64,000 nucleotides of DNA from Adiantum capillus-veneris (Eukaryota > Streptophyta > Polypodiopsida > Polypodiales > Pteridaceae). The stretch's first letter is position 1. The number at the start of each line of letters is the position of its first letter. The notes below the pieces were generated by a model. That model ran no database searches, was not told the origin of the DNA, and worked only from the letters and a program-made list of their open reading frames with translations. The position numbers and the translations under genes are program-made. The stretch lies in contig CM043944.1 in NCBI GenBank assembly GCA_014529385.2, positions 64,562,248 through 64,626,247 of the forward strand, read 5' to 3'. This document shows positions 11,463 to 21,947 of this stretch, piece after piece.

Positions 11463-12358
11463 CATAGGAGTGATTTTTTGAGGGCTTTTTTGCCAGAGAG
11501 AGTTATTGTAGGTCTTCAAGCCTGTGTATTGCAAGCTTGCCATTGAAGCTACATACTTAATTGTACTTTTTCCCTATGCAATGCTACCCAAACCTTTGTC
11601 CCTACTTCTTGCGTTGCTTCTCCCCATCCCCCTCCTTTCTCTTGCTCTGTGTACTTGCCAGTGCTTGCAGAGGGTTTTCCTACAGCTTGAGGGCGTTATC
11701 AAGAGGGCGTTAACAAGAGGGAAAAATCGGGGTGTTTTGTGAGTCGAGAAGGGTGAATTGAGCAGTGTGGGTGTGTTTGAGCGGTAAGGTGTTCTTTGCA
11801 AGGTATGAGAAAGTTGTTATGTATGCTAAAGTGGAGTTGTTAGTTCAAATTAGCCAATTTGAAGGTGTTATTAGAGAGGTTAGGGGTGCTGTGGAATCCC
11901 TGGGCTATGGAGAGGACAACATTTTGTGTGCTGGGTGTGTTCCCTATTCCCCCTCTCCAACGTGGTTATCATCAGATCAAGATCACTCGTGGAGATGTAT
12001 ACAAGACCGCATTTAGAACACCCTTTGGATTGTATGAGTATTTGTGATGCCTTTTGGTCTTACAAATGCTCCTTGAATGTTGGGTGGATCGGATCTCTAG
12101 AGATTATCAAAATTTTGTGGGAACCTTTTTTGAAAACATCATTGTTTTCACCTGGTGCACGTATTCAAGGTGTTATGAGAATACAAATTGGTTATCAATG
12201 GGAACAAAAATGAGCTCTTTTTACTAGAGATACATCTTCACAGATTGCGGCTTTTGAGGGACTCAAGAAAAAATTGACTATTGGACAGTGTTGAAGTTAC
12301 CAGACTTGTAGAAAATTTTTGAGGTTTAGGATGATACTTTTGTCTGGGAAAGGTAATG

Positions 12359-12391
12359 CAAGAAGAAGAAGAAGAAGAAGAAGAAGAAGAG
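12359..12391 (+). repeat. (GAA)n microsatellite
   Basis: About eleven tandem AAG/GAA units precede the left copy of a 23-bp direct repeat. Confidence 0.9.
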
Positions 12392-12585
12392 AATTTTAAC
12401 ATCGTAGGAAACTATCCCAAGAGACCTGAAAGATCTCTTCGACGAGGAAAGTTGAACTCAAGACCTGTTATTCAAGTGGGAAATGGCATAACCAATCCAC
12501 CAAGTTGGGTGATACAAAGGTTATACCAATTTTCCTCTTCTTATTAGCACACACACCCACCCAAGAAGAAGAGAATTTTAACATC
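12381..12585 (-). mobile_element. 159-bp SINE-like insertion with 23-bp target duplication
   Basis: The same 23 bases (starting AAGAAGAAGAG and ending TTAACATC) occur at 12,381-12,403 and 12,563-12,585 and enclose 159 bp that interrupt the gypsy RNase H frame. Read on the minus strand the insert has ACTTGGTGGATTGG, like a degenerate tRNA A box, and GGTCTTGAGTTCAAC, like a degenerate B box, at about the right spacing. A tRNA-derived SINE is my inference. The direct repeat itself is seen directly. Confidence 0.5.
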
Positions 12586-13095
12586 TTATTCAAGAGGGCC
12601 GTGTCGTAGTACGAGAATTGGATGTTTTCTAAGCCAGAGAGTGTTACACAGATTTATGAAAAGAGCTTTTAATAGTTATTTATGCAATGACTTAGTGAGG
12701 GGAGGCATTACTTGCTCATGGCTGACTTTATAGTGTACATGGATCATCAGAGTTTATGACACTTCTTGTCCTAGAATGATATTTCAAAAAAACATATGAT
12801 ATGGGCAAACATTTTGTCTAATTCTAGATAGTATTCTCAAGGGAAAGAAGAATGTAATGGCAAATCCGTTGTCTCTCAAGCCGCGGAGATCTGCTATTAC
12901 ATCATTTCAGGATCAGGATTTTGATGCGATGTGGGAGCAATATGCTACAAACCGAGAATTTGGTGAGATCTTCAACGTGGTATAGAGTGGGGAGACGGTT
13001 TCAGGGTACTCTCTCAAAGAAGGGTTTTTGATGCGAAAGAGGCAACACTTATGGGTGTTGAGAAAGACTTCTTTTGGCCACAACTCAAGAATATC

Positions 13096-13106
13096 ATGGA
13101 TGCGTT
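13096..13106. repeat. LINE A target-site duplication, left copy
   Basis: ATGGATGCGTT recurs at 18,666-18,676 directly after the LINE A poly(A). In both places it belongs to the gypsy integrase frame (IMDAF / VMDAF). Confidence 0.85.
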
Positions 13107-13371
13107 CTATGACAAAGTAGGCTCGCTGCTACCGTGCACCCTCCCCCTCCCTCGCCATTGCTTGTGTCCCCCCCCGCTGCGCCTGCACAGTCACCCGCCC
13201 CCCTGCCCTTTCCCTCGCGTTGCCCCCTTGCACACTTGGCTGTGCTGCCCACCTACACAGTCGCTCGCTGCCCCCCCCCCCCCCGCACATTCATCCGCTA
13301 CCCACCTACTCAGTCTCCCGCTGCCCTCTGCCTGCCCCTTGTTGATTTTCTTTTGTTGAGCAACGATTACA

Positions 13372-13399
13372 CCCCCCCCCCCCCCCCCCCCCCCCCCCC
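13372..13399 (+). repeat. 28-base poly(C) run
   Basis: An uninterrupted C run of about 28 bases lies in the LINE A 5' region, within a wider C-rich stretch that starts near 13,135. The minus strand could form G-quadruplexes. Confidence 0.9.
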
Positions 13400-13532
13400 A
13401 TTTGTGATGTTCCCCTCCTCACCAACCTTGTGTCTCTGTTGGAGTTGGTTCACAGTGACTCCGACTTGCTTCGTTCGCCTCGACGCCTTCGACTCCCCTT
13501 CGTTCGCCTTCGTAGCAGGCAACAGACACAAA

Positions 13533-14270
13533 ATGGCGGCTTCTCGTCCATCTCAGAGGGACTCCATTGAATCCCCCTCGCCCGACACCGCGGAGCCGAC
13601 CCTTCGACTTGCTCTTTCGCTAGAAGAGCAAGCGAGCTTGATGGCCGAAGTGGAGCACTTGCAAGCCACTTCGGTTATCTGTAAGATCATTCGCACTCGG
13701 CCGAGTCGGGTGAGGTTTGAGTTTTACTACCGGCCCGTCTTCTCTCCGATGTGGGTAAGATCACCGATGTCCAGATCCTCGGGAGAGGGTGCTACCAGGT
13801 AGAGTTCGAGTCTGCAGATATACGACCAAGGTGATTTCGATAAGCCCACTTGGCATCCGAGCACCTCGAGCTTACTTCCAATGACAGCATCATGGTTTTG
13901 ACCCTACTATAGATGTGCTCGAGGAGGAGGCAGACTTGCAGATTTTGGTCTATTTCCCAAGACTGAGGAGGAGCACCTCCCTCTTCTCTGTAGGATTGGT
14001 TCCTTGTTCGAGACAGTTTTGAAGTCTCCGCGCACTGCAGCTTCAGTTGTGGCCAAGGCTGCAGGTTTACCTATTGTGCGGGTTCTTGTTCGTGACACAC
14101 ACTCCCTCCCCAAGGTGGTACTACTGCCATGGGTGAGTGGAGGATGGATAGACAGAGTGTGGATTATTCGGATCTCTTGAACCAGTGTTTCATTTGCAGG
14201 CAGATGGGCAATTTGGCAAAGACATGTCCTTGCAGGAGACCTCGACCCACAGCGCATGCGTAGCCTCCCA
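13533..14270 (+). pseudogene. LINE A ORF1 (DUF4283-like region, zinc knuckle)
   Basis: The frame opens with MAASRPSQRDS and LSLEEQASLMAEVEHLQ. After frameshifts DVGKITDVQILGRG and GCYQVEFESADIR appear, typical of the RNA-binding DUF4283 region of plant LINE ORF1. Near 14,186-14,230 the frame CFICRQMGNLAKTC is a CCHC zinc knuckle in which the usual His is Asn. ORF1 proteins bind element RNA. At least three frameshifts make this copy inactive. Confidence 0.65.
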
Positions 14271-15362
14271 AGGCTGAGCAAGCCAAGCAGCCAGATACCT
14301 AGGACACACAGGGTGATACCTCGACAGAGACCAGTGATCAGACAGCTGACGGTTGGCGGCAGGTTCCTGGTCGCCATCAATAGGGGCCGGCTTGCCCCAC
14401 TGCTCCCCCTGGTGGCCGGCCTTCTGCAGCTCAAAAGTGCTGGGTTCCGACTGGAACCGTTTTGACCCCCTTTAGTAGGACCCGCCTAAGGAGGCCCCGC
14501 CCACTTTAGCTCCTCCACCACTGCCTCCTCCTTCCTCAGAGGCTGCCGCTCCGCCTCCCTCACCTCCACCCTTGCCTCCCGCACCCCCTCTCTCCGATTG
14601 GGCCCTCAACCTCATCTCCCGACTCCTCCTCCTCGGACGCACGGTTTTGGACACGCTTCAGCCGTGAGGCGTTCTCTTGGTAGTGCTTTCGCTATGAGCC
14701 GTGTGGCTCAAGACAAACAACCCCACCTGAGGCCACGTTTCTTGGTGCAAACCTCTCCTTTTGCAACAGTCCCTCGAGGTTTGACTAACTTCGACATACG
14801 CAGACGCTGGGACTTATTCGACTACAACTTCACTCGGTTTCTAGGTGACTCTTCTACTGACCTGGAGAAGGCTAGCTTTTGAGTCCACGTCCTCTTTCTT
14901 GCAGCTAGAGGCATTGAGGCTCTGGACACAGCAATGGGTTTGTCCTTTTCGTTGTGTGGTATGGATCTCACAGAGTGGACTCAGCACAGTCCTTGACTAG
15001 CTCTAGATTCAGGCTACTGAGTTCTCACATCACACAGGAGACTTAGGGGTGACAGATCTGGAGCAAACTCTTTGGCCTCTGGCCAAGTTCACCGTGGCGC
15101 CTCCGGATGCAGCAGGTTGCAGGCACATTGTGGTGCACTTGTTTGCTGCACTCAGTGCCCTCCTTGTTATGTATTTGTGCATGAGGATTCTTGGACACAG
15201 GATGTAGCCCTTTGGGCTGGACGCTCGGCCTGGGCCTGGGTGGGACAGTCACTTCTTTCATGCTTGTCTAGAGGTCGTTCGGATGCGGATTACTCCCCAT
15301 CCAAACCGGCCTCAAAGATCTGTTGGCTGCTGAGGTAGTATCTGTTTTTTCTCACTCACTCC
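14271..15362 (+). other. LINE A ORF1 tail and inter-ORF region
   Basis: The stretch is GC-rich and proline-coding up to about 14,650 (CTCCTCC and CCTCC words). It then holds frames such as PRFLVQTSPFATVPRG without a family I can name. It is ordinary plant LINE sequence by position, between the zinc knuckle and the endonuclease. Confidence 0.45.
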
Positions 15363-16321
15363 ATGAGGATCATCTCATGGAATGTGCAGGTACTAGGAGG
15401 GCCCGAGTTTTAGTGTAAGAGGGGTCGGCTGCGTCAGGAGCTTCAGAGATGCCTTGTGGGTGGTGAGATTGGCATTCTTATGCTACAGGAGCATCATCTT
15501 TGTGAGAGCCACATTCGAGGATGTGGTCAGATTTTGTGTGGACGATATGAGACGTTTTGGTCAGCTGCGTTTGGACCTGGAGGCATCCAGCGTGGGGTAT
15601 GTATGACTATTGCGGACTCTTTGCAGCAGCAGGCCATTTTGGGCAGAGGGATTATTGTGCCAGGCAGGGCTCAATGGATCACTATGCAGGTTCAGGGTTG
15701 CCGCATGGGATGAACATCTACGCGCCCAATGTGGCGAATGCCCGTGTAGAGTTTTGGGTCTCAGATTTTTGAGTCTCTACCGCAGGCAGAGAAATGGTGC
15801 ATTGGGGGTGATTTCAACATGTTGGAGGATCCCTCTAACAGGATAGGAGAAAACTGCACTACTGTACATGGAGTTGAGTTGGCAGCTTGAGGCCAATCGA
15901 CAGCCTGGACTTCTCTTGTTCGGACCGTAGAGTGGGAGGAATGAATCTATCTCAGATAGATCGCTTTTACAGTAGTGACCATTTTTGTGACTCGGGTGGG
16001 TCGGTTTTCATCCTTCCTGGGAGCTCTTTTTCGGACCATGCACCAGTGATCCTCATAGTGAGAGATAGACAGAGGAGGGGGAGTACGATGCTACACATCC
16101 CAGAGAGGTTCTTGCTGGACTCTACGGTTAGACAGCGAGTGGTGACTCTTTGGACAAAGGGCTTAGACTTCCAGGACTCTCCTGCTGACAGAGTGGCCTC
16201 TGCACTTGCTCAGCTTAGTCGGCTATTTCTCCAGGAGTCTTTGGCTTGCTTGGCTGCAATGAGAGAGGAGGAGCATCATCTCCGATGGGGTGTTTCTTCC
16301 TTGAAGATAATGCAGGAGTAG
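15363..16321 (+). pseudogene. LINE A ORF2 endonuclease (EEP type)
   Basis: The ATG at 15,363 begins MRIISWNVQVLGGP, the standard start of plant LINE endonucleases (usually ISWNVRGL). Then come LMLQEHHL (catalytic Glu), IYAPN, CIGGDFNMLEDP (Asp/Asn pair) and SDHAPV (catalytic His) near 16,030. The enzyme would nick the target DNA to prime reverse transcription. A stop follows ..GGPEF, and frameshifts occur near 15,710 and 15,850, so the copy is inactive. Confidence 0.8.
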
Positions 16322-16976
16322 CATCTAGAAAGTCCTTGGTTGGAGGAGCAGCCGCAACAGGATCGCCTCGCCAGCACAAAGGAGAGGCGCCATTGCCAAG
16401 GTCAATCAGTTGAGGAGGCACGATGGGTTAGTTGCTTCAGAGCCCGAGGACATGTGTGCAGTTGCCACTGACTTTTATCGTGATCTACTATCTGCAGAGT
16501 CTCAGTTAGAGCGTCAGGATGCATGCAGAGAGTAGGTGTGGACACAGATGCCTTGTCTTGTGATGACCGAGGAGATGCGCTAGAGGCTTGAGCTGCTCTT
16601 CAACTGGAGGAGCTACACGTGGTCCTTAGAGCACTTCCCCGTGGTAGCCATCCAGGTGAGGATGGTTTGGCTCCCAGCTTTTTCTTGGAGTACTGGGACT
16701 TGCTTGGCTCAGATCTCTGCAGAGCTTTTCAGTACATCCTGCACACATGAGAGATACCTGACAACATGAGTGAGGGCCTGATTTACCTCATTCCCAAGGA
16801 GGGTGGCTCCTTGGATGAGATTCGATAGTGGCGGCCCATCACCATCCTCAACTCATCCTACAAAATTCTTGCCCAGGCTCTGAGTTTAAGGATTCAACCA
16901 CTTCTAGAGAGCATTATACATGGGACACAAACAGGTTTTGTCAAGGATCGTAGTATCCTTGACAACATCTTTACTT
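16322..16976 (+). pseudogene. LINE A ORF2 RT fingers, truncated
   Basis: After a linker the frame shows PRGSHPGEDGLAPSFF, LIYLIPKEGG, WRPITILNSSYKILAQAL and GTQTGFVKDRSILDN. These are the first conserved RT blocks of L1-type LINEs. Stops interrupt it. The sequence then jumps, after TFWEAS, into a local duplication, and the motifs with catalytic aspartates never appear. The reverse transcriptase was therefore lost by internal deletion. Confidence 0.8.
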
Positions 16977-16978
16977 TT

Positions 16979-17080
16979 TGGGAGGCTTCTGTCCTTGCAT
17001 GGCTCGGTGGTGAGGATCTGGTGAAGGCTTGGCACGGCTTGGGAGGCTTCTGTCCTTGCGCGGCTCGGTGGAGAGGCTTG
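16979..17080 (+). repeat. local duplication at the RT deletion point
   Basis: GGGAGGCTTCTGTCCTTGC followed by GGCTCGGTGG occurs twice, starting near 16,980 and near 17,041, with an offset of about 61 bp. It marks the breakpoint where the RT palm is missing. Confidence 0.75.
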
Positions 17081-18112
17081 GAGCAGCACCATCCTACTTG
17101 CACGGAGGAAAGCCTGAGATAGCCCCTTTGTTTAGAACCCCATGGTCGGCACTCAAAGAGGCCACATGGTTGGTAGTAGACCTCATGTTTCCTGGAATCC
17201 AATGGCAGAGGGTCCAACATGCACTTTAGGTGATTGGCTACAGTTCTTAGGCTTGTAAGAAGAGCTTCAAAGCATCCACCTTCAGGGCATGAGAGGGGTG
17301 CAGAGCATGTGTCAGGACATCACAGACGCAGTACCAGCCAAGTGGCTCACGCCTCTCGAGTCAGTATCGCCCAGATGGATGGGAGCCTTCACGTGAGTGG
17401 AGGTTCTCATTGCGGTTCGGGCTTGCTCTGAGACTCTTCCCTCCCTGTTTTTCGAGCTACAAGGTGAGGGACACTTACACCGAGTTTCACTAGAGGCCCC
17501 ACAGGTGGCAGAGTGCTGTTTTCAGAGGATCCGAGTGGTGGGCATCTGTGGGAGGATTTTTGTCATAGATCTTGATCTAGAAGCTCTTGCGAGTAGCCAT
17601 TGGAGGCTGTGGACTTGGGAGTGTTGTCCACTTGCACGAGTGTAGTGGGATCCCGGGGAGTGGTTTTAGAGGGACCCTTTCTCCTCAGCTGACCACCTAC
17701 GTGTCCCTTTCTTTCAGTACACTGTTCGTCTAGGACGTCACATACTTGCAGCACGGAGAGAGGCTCGTCCTGCAGCACCTCATTGGTAGGAGGAGGGTCT
17801 CACAACTGAGTTCTTGTCAGATTTTTAGGAGAGGTTGTGGGACTCCAGACAGCCGCAGCCTTTGACTTTGTTCCTGTGGTGGTTGCACATTGGGCTACAG
17901 CAGTTGGAAGTTGGCTTGTACATAGTGATCTCTCGGCAGCATGCGCAGCTTGCGACCATCCTGTGGAGAGTCATCTCCACTGTCTTTGGGATTGTCCTTT
18001 GCCACAGCAGGTTTGGCTTCGTGTCCTTTGGATGATGCCAGCTCTTTCCATAGCTCGGCAGTACACTTGTGGGACAGCTGCTTGGTCCACTCTCACGGGC
18101 CCGATGATTTAG
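17081..18112 (+). pseudogene. LINE A ORF2 C-terminal zf-RVT region
   Basis: Degraded thumb and connection sequence leads to WLVHSDLSAACAACDHPVE then HCLWDCPLPQQVWL, the CxxC..HxxxxC zinc-binding module at the end of plant LINE ORF2 proteins. The corresponding region in LINE B reads CATCDHPLET and YLWDCPMAQQVW. The region holds many stops. The zinc module helps bind element RNA. Confidence 0.75.
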
Positions 18113-18661
18113 TATGAGCTATCCTCCACCAGCAGGATGATAGTGTTGCAGGGGGGTTAACCTACACTCCAGCTTGCTACAGAGCTTACTCCACAGGAGT
18201 GGTGCAGTGAGAGAGAGGAGTGTTGGGAGCTCATCTGCGGCCTGACACTTTGGTTCATCTGGCAGGCCCATTGCTTTTGCATCTTCGAGGCTCGTCTATA
18301 CCTCCAGCAGAGACTGTTCAAGATCTTTGACTAGAGCTGGTCCATACTCTAAGAAGACAGTTCGAGAGACTCCAAGGCAGCTCCGACCGCATGCGGGAGT
18401 GTAGACAGGCTTTCCTTCGGCTTTGGCGCCCTTGGCCTTTCTTCACCATTGTCCAGGGTGTGCTTAGATGGCACTACCGTCCACCTATGTGGCTTTTCGC
18501 TTCTCCCATCTCTTTATTTAGCCTCATTGTACATATGTTGTTTTTTCATTGGGAGAGTGTCCCCTTCATGATTGTTGTAGCCCTCTCTTGTAGAGGTGGT
18601 TGTAGCCCTATGGACAGTTTCATTAGCTAATAGAAGAATCTTTTTCTCGGGGAAAAAAAAA
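18113..18661 (+). other. LINE A 3' end and poly(A)
   Basis: The 3' region ends with ATTAGCTAATAGAAG, a T-rich block and GGGGAAAAAAAAA. The same end, ATTAACTAATGGAAG on the minus strand with poly(A), closes LINE B at 21,111, which confirms the family terminus. Confidence 0.75.
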
Positions 18662-18665
18662 TGTT

Positions 18666-18676
18666 ATGGATGCGTT
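18666..18676. repeat. LINE A target-site duplication, right copy
   Basis: ATGGATGCGTT follows the poly(A) directly and matches 13,096-13,106 exactly. Confidence 0.85.
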
Positions 18677-19340
18677 TGTGTGTAGTACACACTTGTTTGT
18701 ATGTCAAAAATTGAAGTATGATAGACTTTAATTGACAGTGCTCCATAGTCTTTACTAATTCCACTTCGACCATGAGAGAGTATAGCAATGGATTTCATTT
18801 TTCATCTTCCAAAAACTCAGAGCGGGCATTATATTATCTGGACTATTGTGGATAGATTCAACAAACAAGGTCCAGTTTGTACAGGCAAAGAAGACTATAA
18901 AGGCAGATCATTTGACAAAGCTGTTTGTCTCCCATACCTTTGGGTTGCATAGGATGCCTAAGTCTATCGTGTCAGAGAGAGCCCCCGATTTACTAGTTTT
19001 CTTTTGTGTCAGAATCTGGGCACTATGTTCAAATTCTCATCTTCGTTTCATTCACAGACGGATGGAAAAATCCGAGATAACCAACTTTGTGATTTTAGAC
19101 TTTTTGAAGTGCTATATCTATGAAAATAAGTCTGAGTGGGAGAAGTATTATCATTGGTGGAGTTTGCTTATAACAACACTGCTCACAATTCAAGCAAGTC
19201 AAGTGTACAACTTAAATGAAGATGATCGTATATTTTTTACAAGAATAAATGAATGGATTGCTTTACTCGGTCTATGCTTGGGATTTGTACTTGTGTTTGC
19301 ATTGACATTATGGGTCCATGGGATCTACTAAGTAATAATA
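18677..19340 (+). pseudogene. gypsy A integrase core, resumed
   Basis: The frame picks up where 13,106 stopped. FVCSTHLFVCQKLK is the end of the HHCC zinc finger. It is followed by ESIAMDFIFHLPKTQSGHY (first catalytic Asp), WTIVDRFNK, KKTIKADHLTKLF, HRMPKSIVSERAP (second Asp region, altered), FHSQTDGK (third-motif region), LLKCYIYENKSEWEKY and LVEFAYNN. Frameshifts are frequent. With 11,930-13,106 it forms one gypsy pol. Confidence 0.85.
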
Positions 19341-19560
19341 AGGAGATGTCATCTGCATGTACCAAATCCCCTCAAGCTACCCCCATGTACACGAGCGTGA
19401 GTTGTAAAATACACACTCTATTCCTTTATGATCCCTCTTCCTTTACTCACATGATGCCATATAATAACCCTTAGTAAATCCCATGAGATTGTGAACCCAT
19501 CATACAAACTTGAGTTTTAATCTGATTTGTAAAGCTGTGTGATTTTTCTCCTTCAATATT
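19341..19560 (+). other. gypsy A degenerate linker
   Basis: No motif is clear. The stretch lies between the integrase core and the C-terminal tail of the same element. Confidence 0.4.
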
Positions 19561-19920
19561 TTATTAAGACCTTTCAATAATGAGGTGCCAGAGGACAAGC
19601 ATCTAGAGGAGCAACCAATGGTAGAAGAAACTGATGAGATTCTGTAGGTCCAACACACAAGGAAAGGAAATTGAAGGGTAAGTTGGTTCGTAGATATTTG
19701 ATAGTTCAGAAATTATCTTCGATCGAGCTCTTGATGCAAAGTGGATGGAGGAGAACTTGGCACATACTCCTCAGATCCTAGAGCTTTACCTTGAGACTTT
19801 TGGTCTAGCTCAGACCATTTGAGAAGTGCACGCCAAATTAGTGGATTGAATCTAGTGCACATGGAGCCTCTCCACTTCTTTGTCAGAGATTGCCCAGAAG
19901 AGAATAAAGTCAACCAAGTT
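19561..19920 (+). pseudogene. gypsy A C-terminal (chromodomain-like) tail
   Basis: A frame with KGKLVRRYLIV followed, after a shift, by AKWMEENLA and LELYLETFGL resembles the C-terminal tail of fern- or moss-type gypsy integrases (R.YL..F......A.WM....L). It is broken by a frameshift near 19,710. Such tails can target insertion to chromatin. The assignment is tentative. Confidence 0.4.
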
Positions 19921-19924
19921 CTCC

Positions 19925-21105
19925 AAATTTAATTAGTTTAGGCTAGAAGATGCAGATGATAAGAAATTGATAGTGAACTTAAATCAAATTGTTGTTTGAT
20001 GAGTAGCTTAATCAAACTTTCCCTGCACTAGAGCATTCGAGACATAGTGTTGCTCAAGTAACTTGTCGATGCTTGAGTATCACGCAAGTCGCATGTCTCA
20101 CAGATCCATGTAAATGAATGATCGAAATCTGCTTACAATCTTACTCATTCAACATGGCACCATGATCACATTCATCACCTTGCATCGTCTTCTTCTTCTC
20201 CTTGAGTCTCTTCAAACATTTGGCGCACAGACAATCTTCTTGAAAAAACGCATTTCCAACGGAAACCAAGGATATGATGCTTTGATTATCTTTAGCTTCA
20301 TCTATGATCAGATTCTAAATCCTTTGTTGAGCTTGAAATAGGTCAAATCTGTTGAGGAATTCTAAAATTGGATCCTTTTCGGCAAGATAACTCAACAAGA
20401 AATGTACTTGAAACTCAGGTAGAACAAGTTCGATGCATATTGCTGGGTTGAAATCCATAATGGTCGGGGCTCACTTTTATCTACATACTTTATTGCCTTT
20501 CTTCCCTATAATCTTGGAGTGGATTTTGATTACAACACTATTTTACTCCCTAACTATTCCAAAGCTTCACCTCTTAAAGGAACCTCTCCAAGAATTTTTT
20601 TTGTAGTCAACTTCAAGAGTTCTCCTTCGTTTGCATGATGATTCGACACTTGTTGAGGTATAGGCAACGTCGGGCTGCTTGACAATGCCATTTGTTAATG
20701 TATCTGATGACATAATGTCGTGGTTGTTTTAAAGCTTCGCCCACTGAAGCAACCTTTCCAAGATTTTTTTCATTGTAGGCAACTTCAAGGGTCATCCTTG
20801 GTTTGCGCGATGATTTGACAATTGCTAAGATATAAGCAATGCTAGTTTGCTTCATAATGCCATTTGATAATGTGTGATGCCGTGCCCAAGAAGTGTACAA
20901 ACTAATTTCTTGATAAGTCATCTTCTTTAATCACATCATCCACTTGGTGTTGGATTCTTCATTTCAACCATTCCATAATACTCTCATTTAATAATATGCT
21001 TTCTTTTTGGAGGTAGGACGAAAAGCCGCCCCTATGTACTCTTGATATTTAAACACCACATCTCAAATGTGAGCTTCGACACATCTCTAGCCACTACGAA
21101 GGGAC
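19925..21105 (-). mobile_element. repeat R1, copy 1 (unclassified, PHD-like finger)
   Basis: Read on the minus strand this is the same sequence as 36,240-36,555 joined to 44,357-45,095. Shared words include GTGGTGTTTAAAT, GAATCCAAC, GATGATGTGATTAA, AAATGGCATT, TTTCAAGTACATTTCTTG, ATCTGATCATA and CGAATGCTCTAGTGC. It is uninterrupted by CACTA and so shows the empty site. In the region of the PHD-like finger one Cys codon is Gly and a stop follows, so this copy is broken there. LINE B has inserted at its outer edge. Confidence 0.7.
20561..20900. repeat. 170-bp tandem duplication inside R1 copy 1
   Basis: AAAGCTTC starts two related blocks, at 20,561 and 20,731. Both contain TCCAAGA.TTTTTT, a GTAG.CAACTTCAA block and AATGCCATTTG.TAATGT. 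Copy 2 shows one such unit, so the duplication is specific to copy 1 or was lost in copy 2. Confidence 0.7.
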
Positions 21106-21632
21106 CTTTCTTTTTTTTTTTTCAAGAAAGAGATCCTTCCATTAGTTAATAAAAGCGCTCAATGGACTTCACTTTGCCCCTTCTAGAGAGGGACTTTGCC
21201 AAAGAAAAAACTACCATATATAATGGGGCTAGATCAGGAGATGGAAGGAGAAACCGACTACACCGGTGGATGGTACTTCCATCTAGGCATGCCATGAACC
21301 ATGGTGAAAAAGGGCCCCGAGCATCAAAGTTGTAGGAAGGCCTCACGGTGCTCTCCAATGCGGTTGAAGCTGCCTTGGAGTCTCTCAAGCTGTCCCCTGA
21401 GTGTGTGGATCATCTCTAGCCAAATGTCATGGACATTTTTTGCCAATGGGAAAGGTCGAGCCTCGACGATGCAGAAGTAGCAGACGTGCCAAATGAACCA
21501 CAGTGTCAGGCTACACATGAGCTCCCAACACCACTCTCTATCTCTGATCCACTCCTCAGGACTAACTCTGTGAATGGCAAGAGTGTAGGCCGGCCTTCCT
21601 CTATCACAATCATCATGCTGACTGAAGCCACC

Positions 21633-21947
21633 TCAAAACGAAATGCATGGCCCATGAGTGTGGACCAAGCTATAGCATCCCAGGTGTACTGGTGTTGTGG
21701 AGAGTGCAGACATCAGCTGGAGAACTTGAAGCCAAACCTGTTGTGCCATGGGACAGTCCCATAGATATTGACGTTGAGTCTCAAGTGGGTGGTCACAGGT
21801 GGCACATACTTCTGGGAGGCAGTTGTGCACCAACCAACTCTTGCATGCAGTAGTTTCATGTGCAACTAGCCACTGCAACATGGTAACTCGCCTCGGTTGT
21901 CTACTGTCCCACAAACGCTCCCAAAAAAATGCCAAGAACTCGGTCAT
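21633..21947 (-). pseudogene. LINE B zf-RVT C-terminus
   Basis: The frame reads FWERLWDSRQPRRVTML, WLVHNCLPEVCATCDHPLE, then YLWDCPMAQQVWL. It is the zinc-binding end of ORF2 and aligns with LINE A 17,840-18,050 almost residue by residue. One His of the module appears as Gln-Tyr (QRQYLWDC instead of .HLHCLWDC). This is the best-preserved part of the copy. Confidence 0.8.

Larger units (their letters stand above)
11930..13106 (+). pseudogene. gypsy A pol: RT and RNase H remnant, interrupted
   Basis: The RT part reads RGYHQIKITRGDVYKTAFRT, then frame changes give PFGLTNAP-like and NFVGTFF-like words. RNase H follows from 12,290 (LKLPDL.KIFEV) and continues after an insertion with QEGRVV, KELLIVIYALTQ, HYLLMADF, MDHQSL and ANPLSL. 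The stretch ends in the integrase linker (RQHLWV) and HFFWPQLKN. Several stops and frameshifts are present. The RT catalytic YxDD is not intact and gag/protease are absent. At 13,106 LINE A splits the integrase zinc-finger region. The remainder resumes at 18,677. Confidence 0.8.
13107..18665 (+). mobile_element. LINE A (plant L1-type), nearly full length, dead
   Basis: This is a 5.5-kb non-LTR retrotransposon nested in gypsy A. It has an 11-bp target duplication and an A-tail at 18,653-18,661. In order it carries a C-rich 5' region, ORF1 with a zinc knuckle, and ORF2 with endonuclease, partial RT and a zf-RVT-like C-terminus. Every frame is broken by stops and shifts, and the catalytic RT palm (YxDD) is missing. 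LINE B at 21.1-25.6 kb is a related copy on the other strand. Confidence 0.85.

Noticed and set aside
13051-13802. Proline-rich ORFs in LINE A 5' region
   Set aside because: They come from poly(C) and CCCTC-rich sequence. Only the part after MAASRPS at 13,533 has recognisable LINE ORF1 similarity.
18846-19331. 161-codon ORF as an independent gene
   Set aside because: Its first part is one frame of the gypsy A integrase. The C-terminal hydrophobic stretch is out-of-frame integrase sequence.
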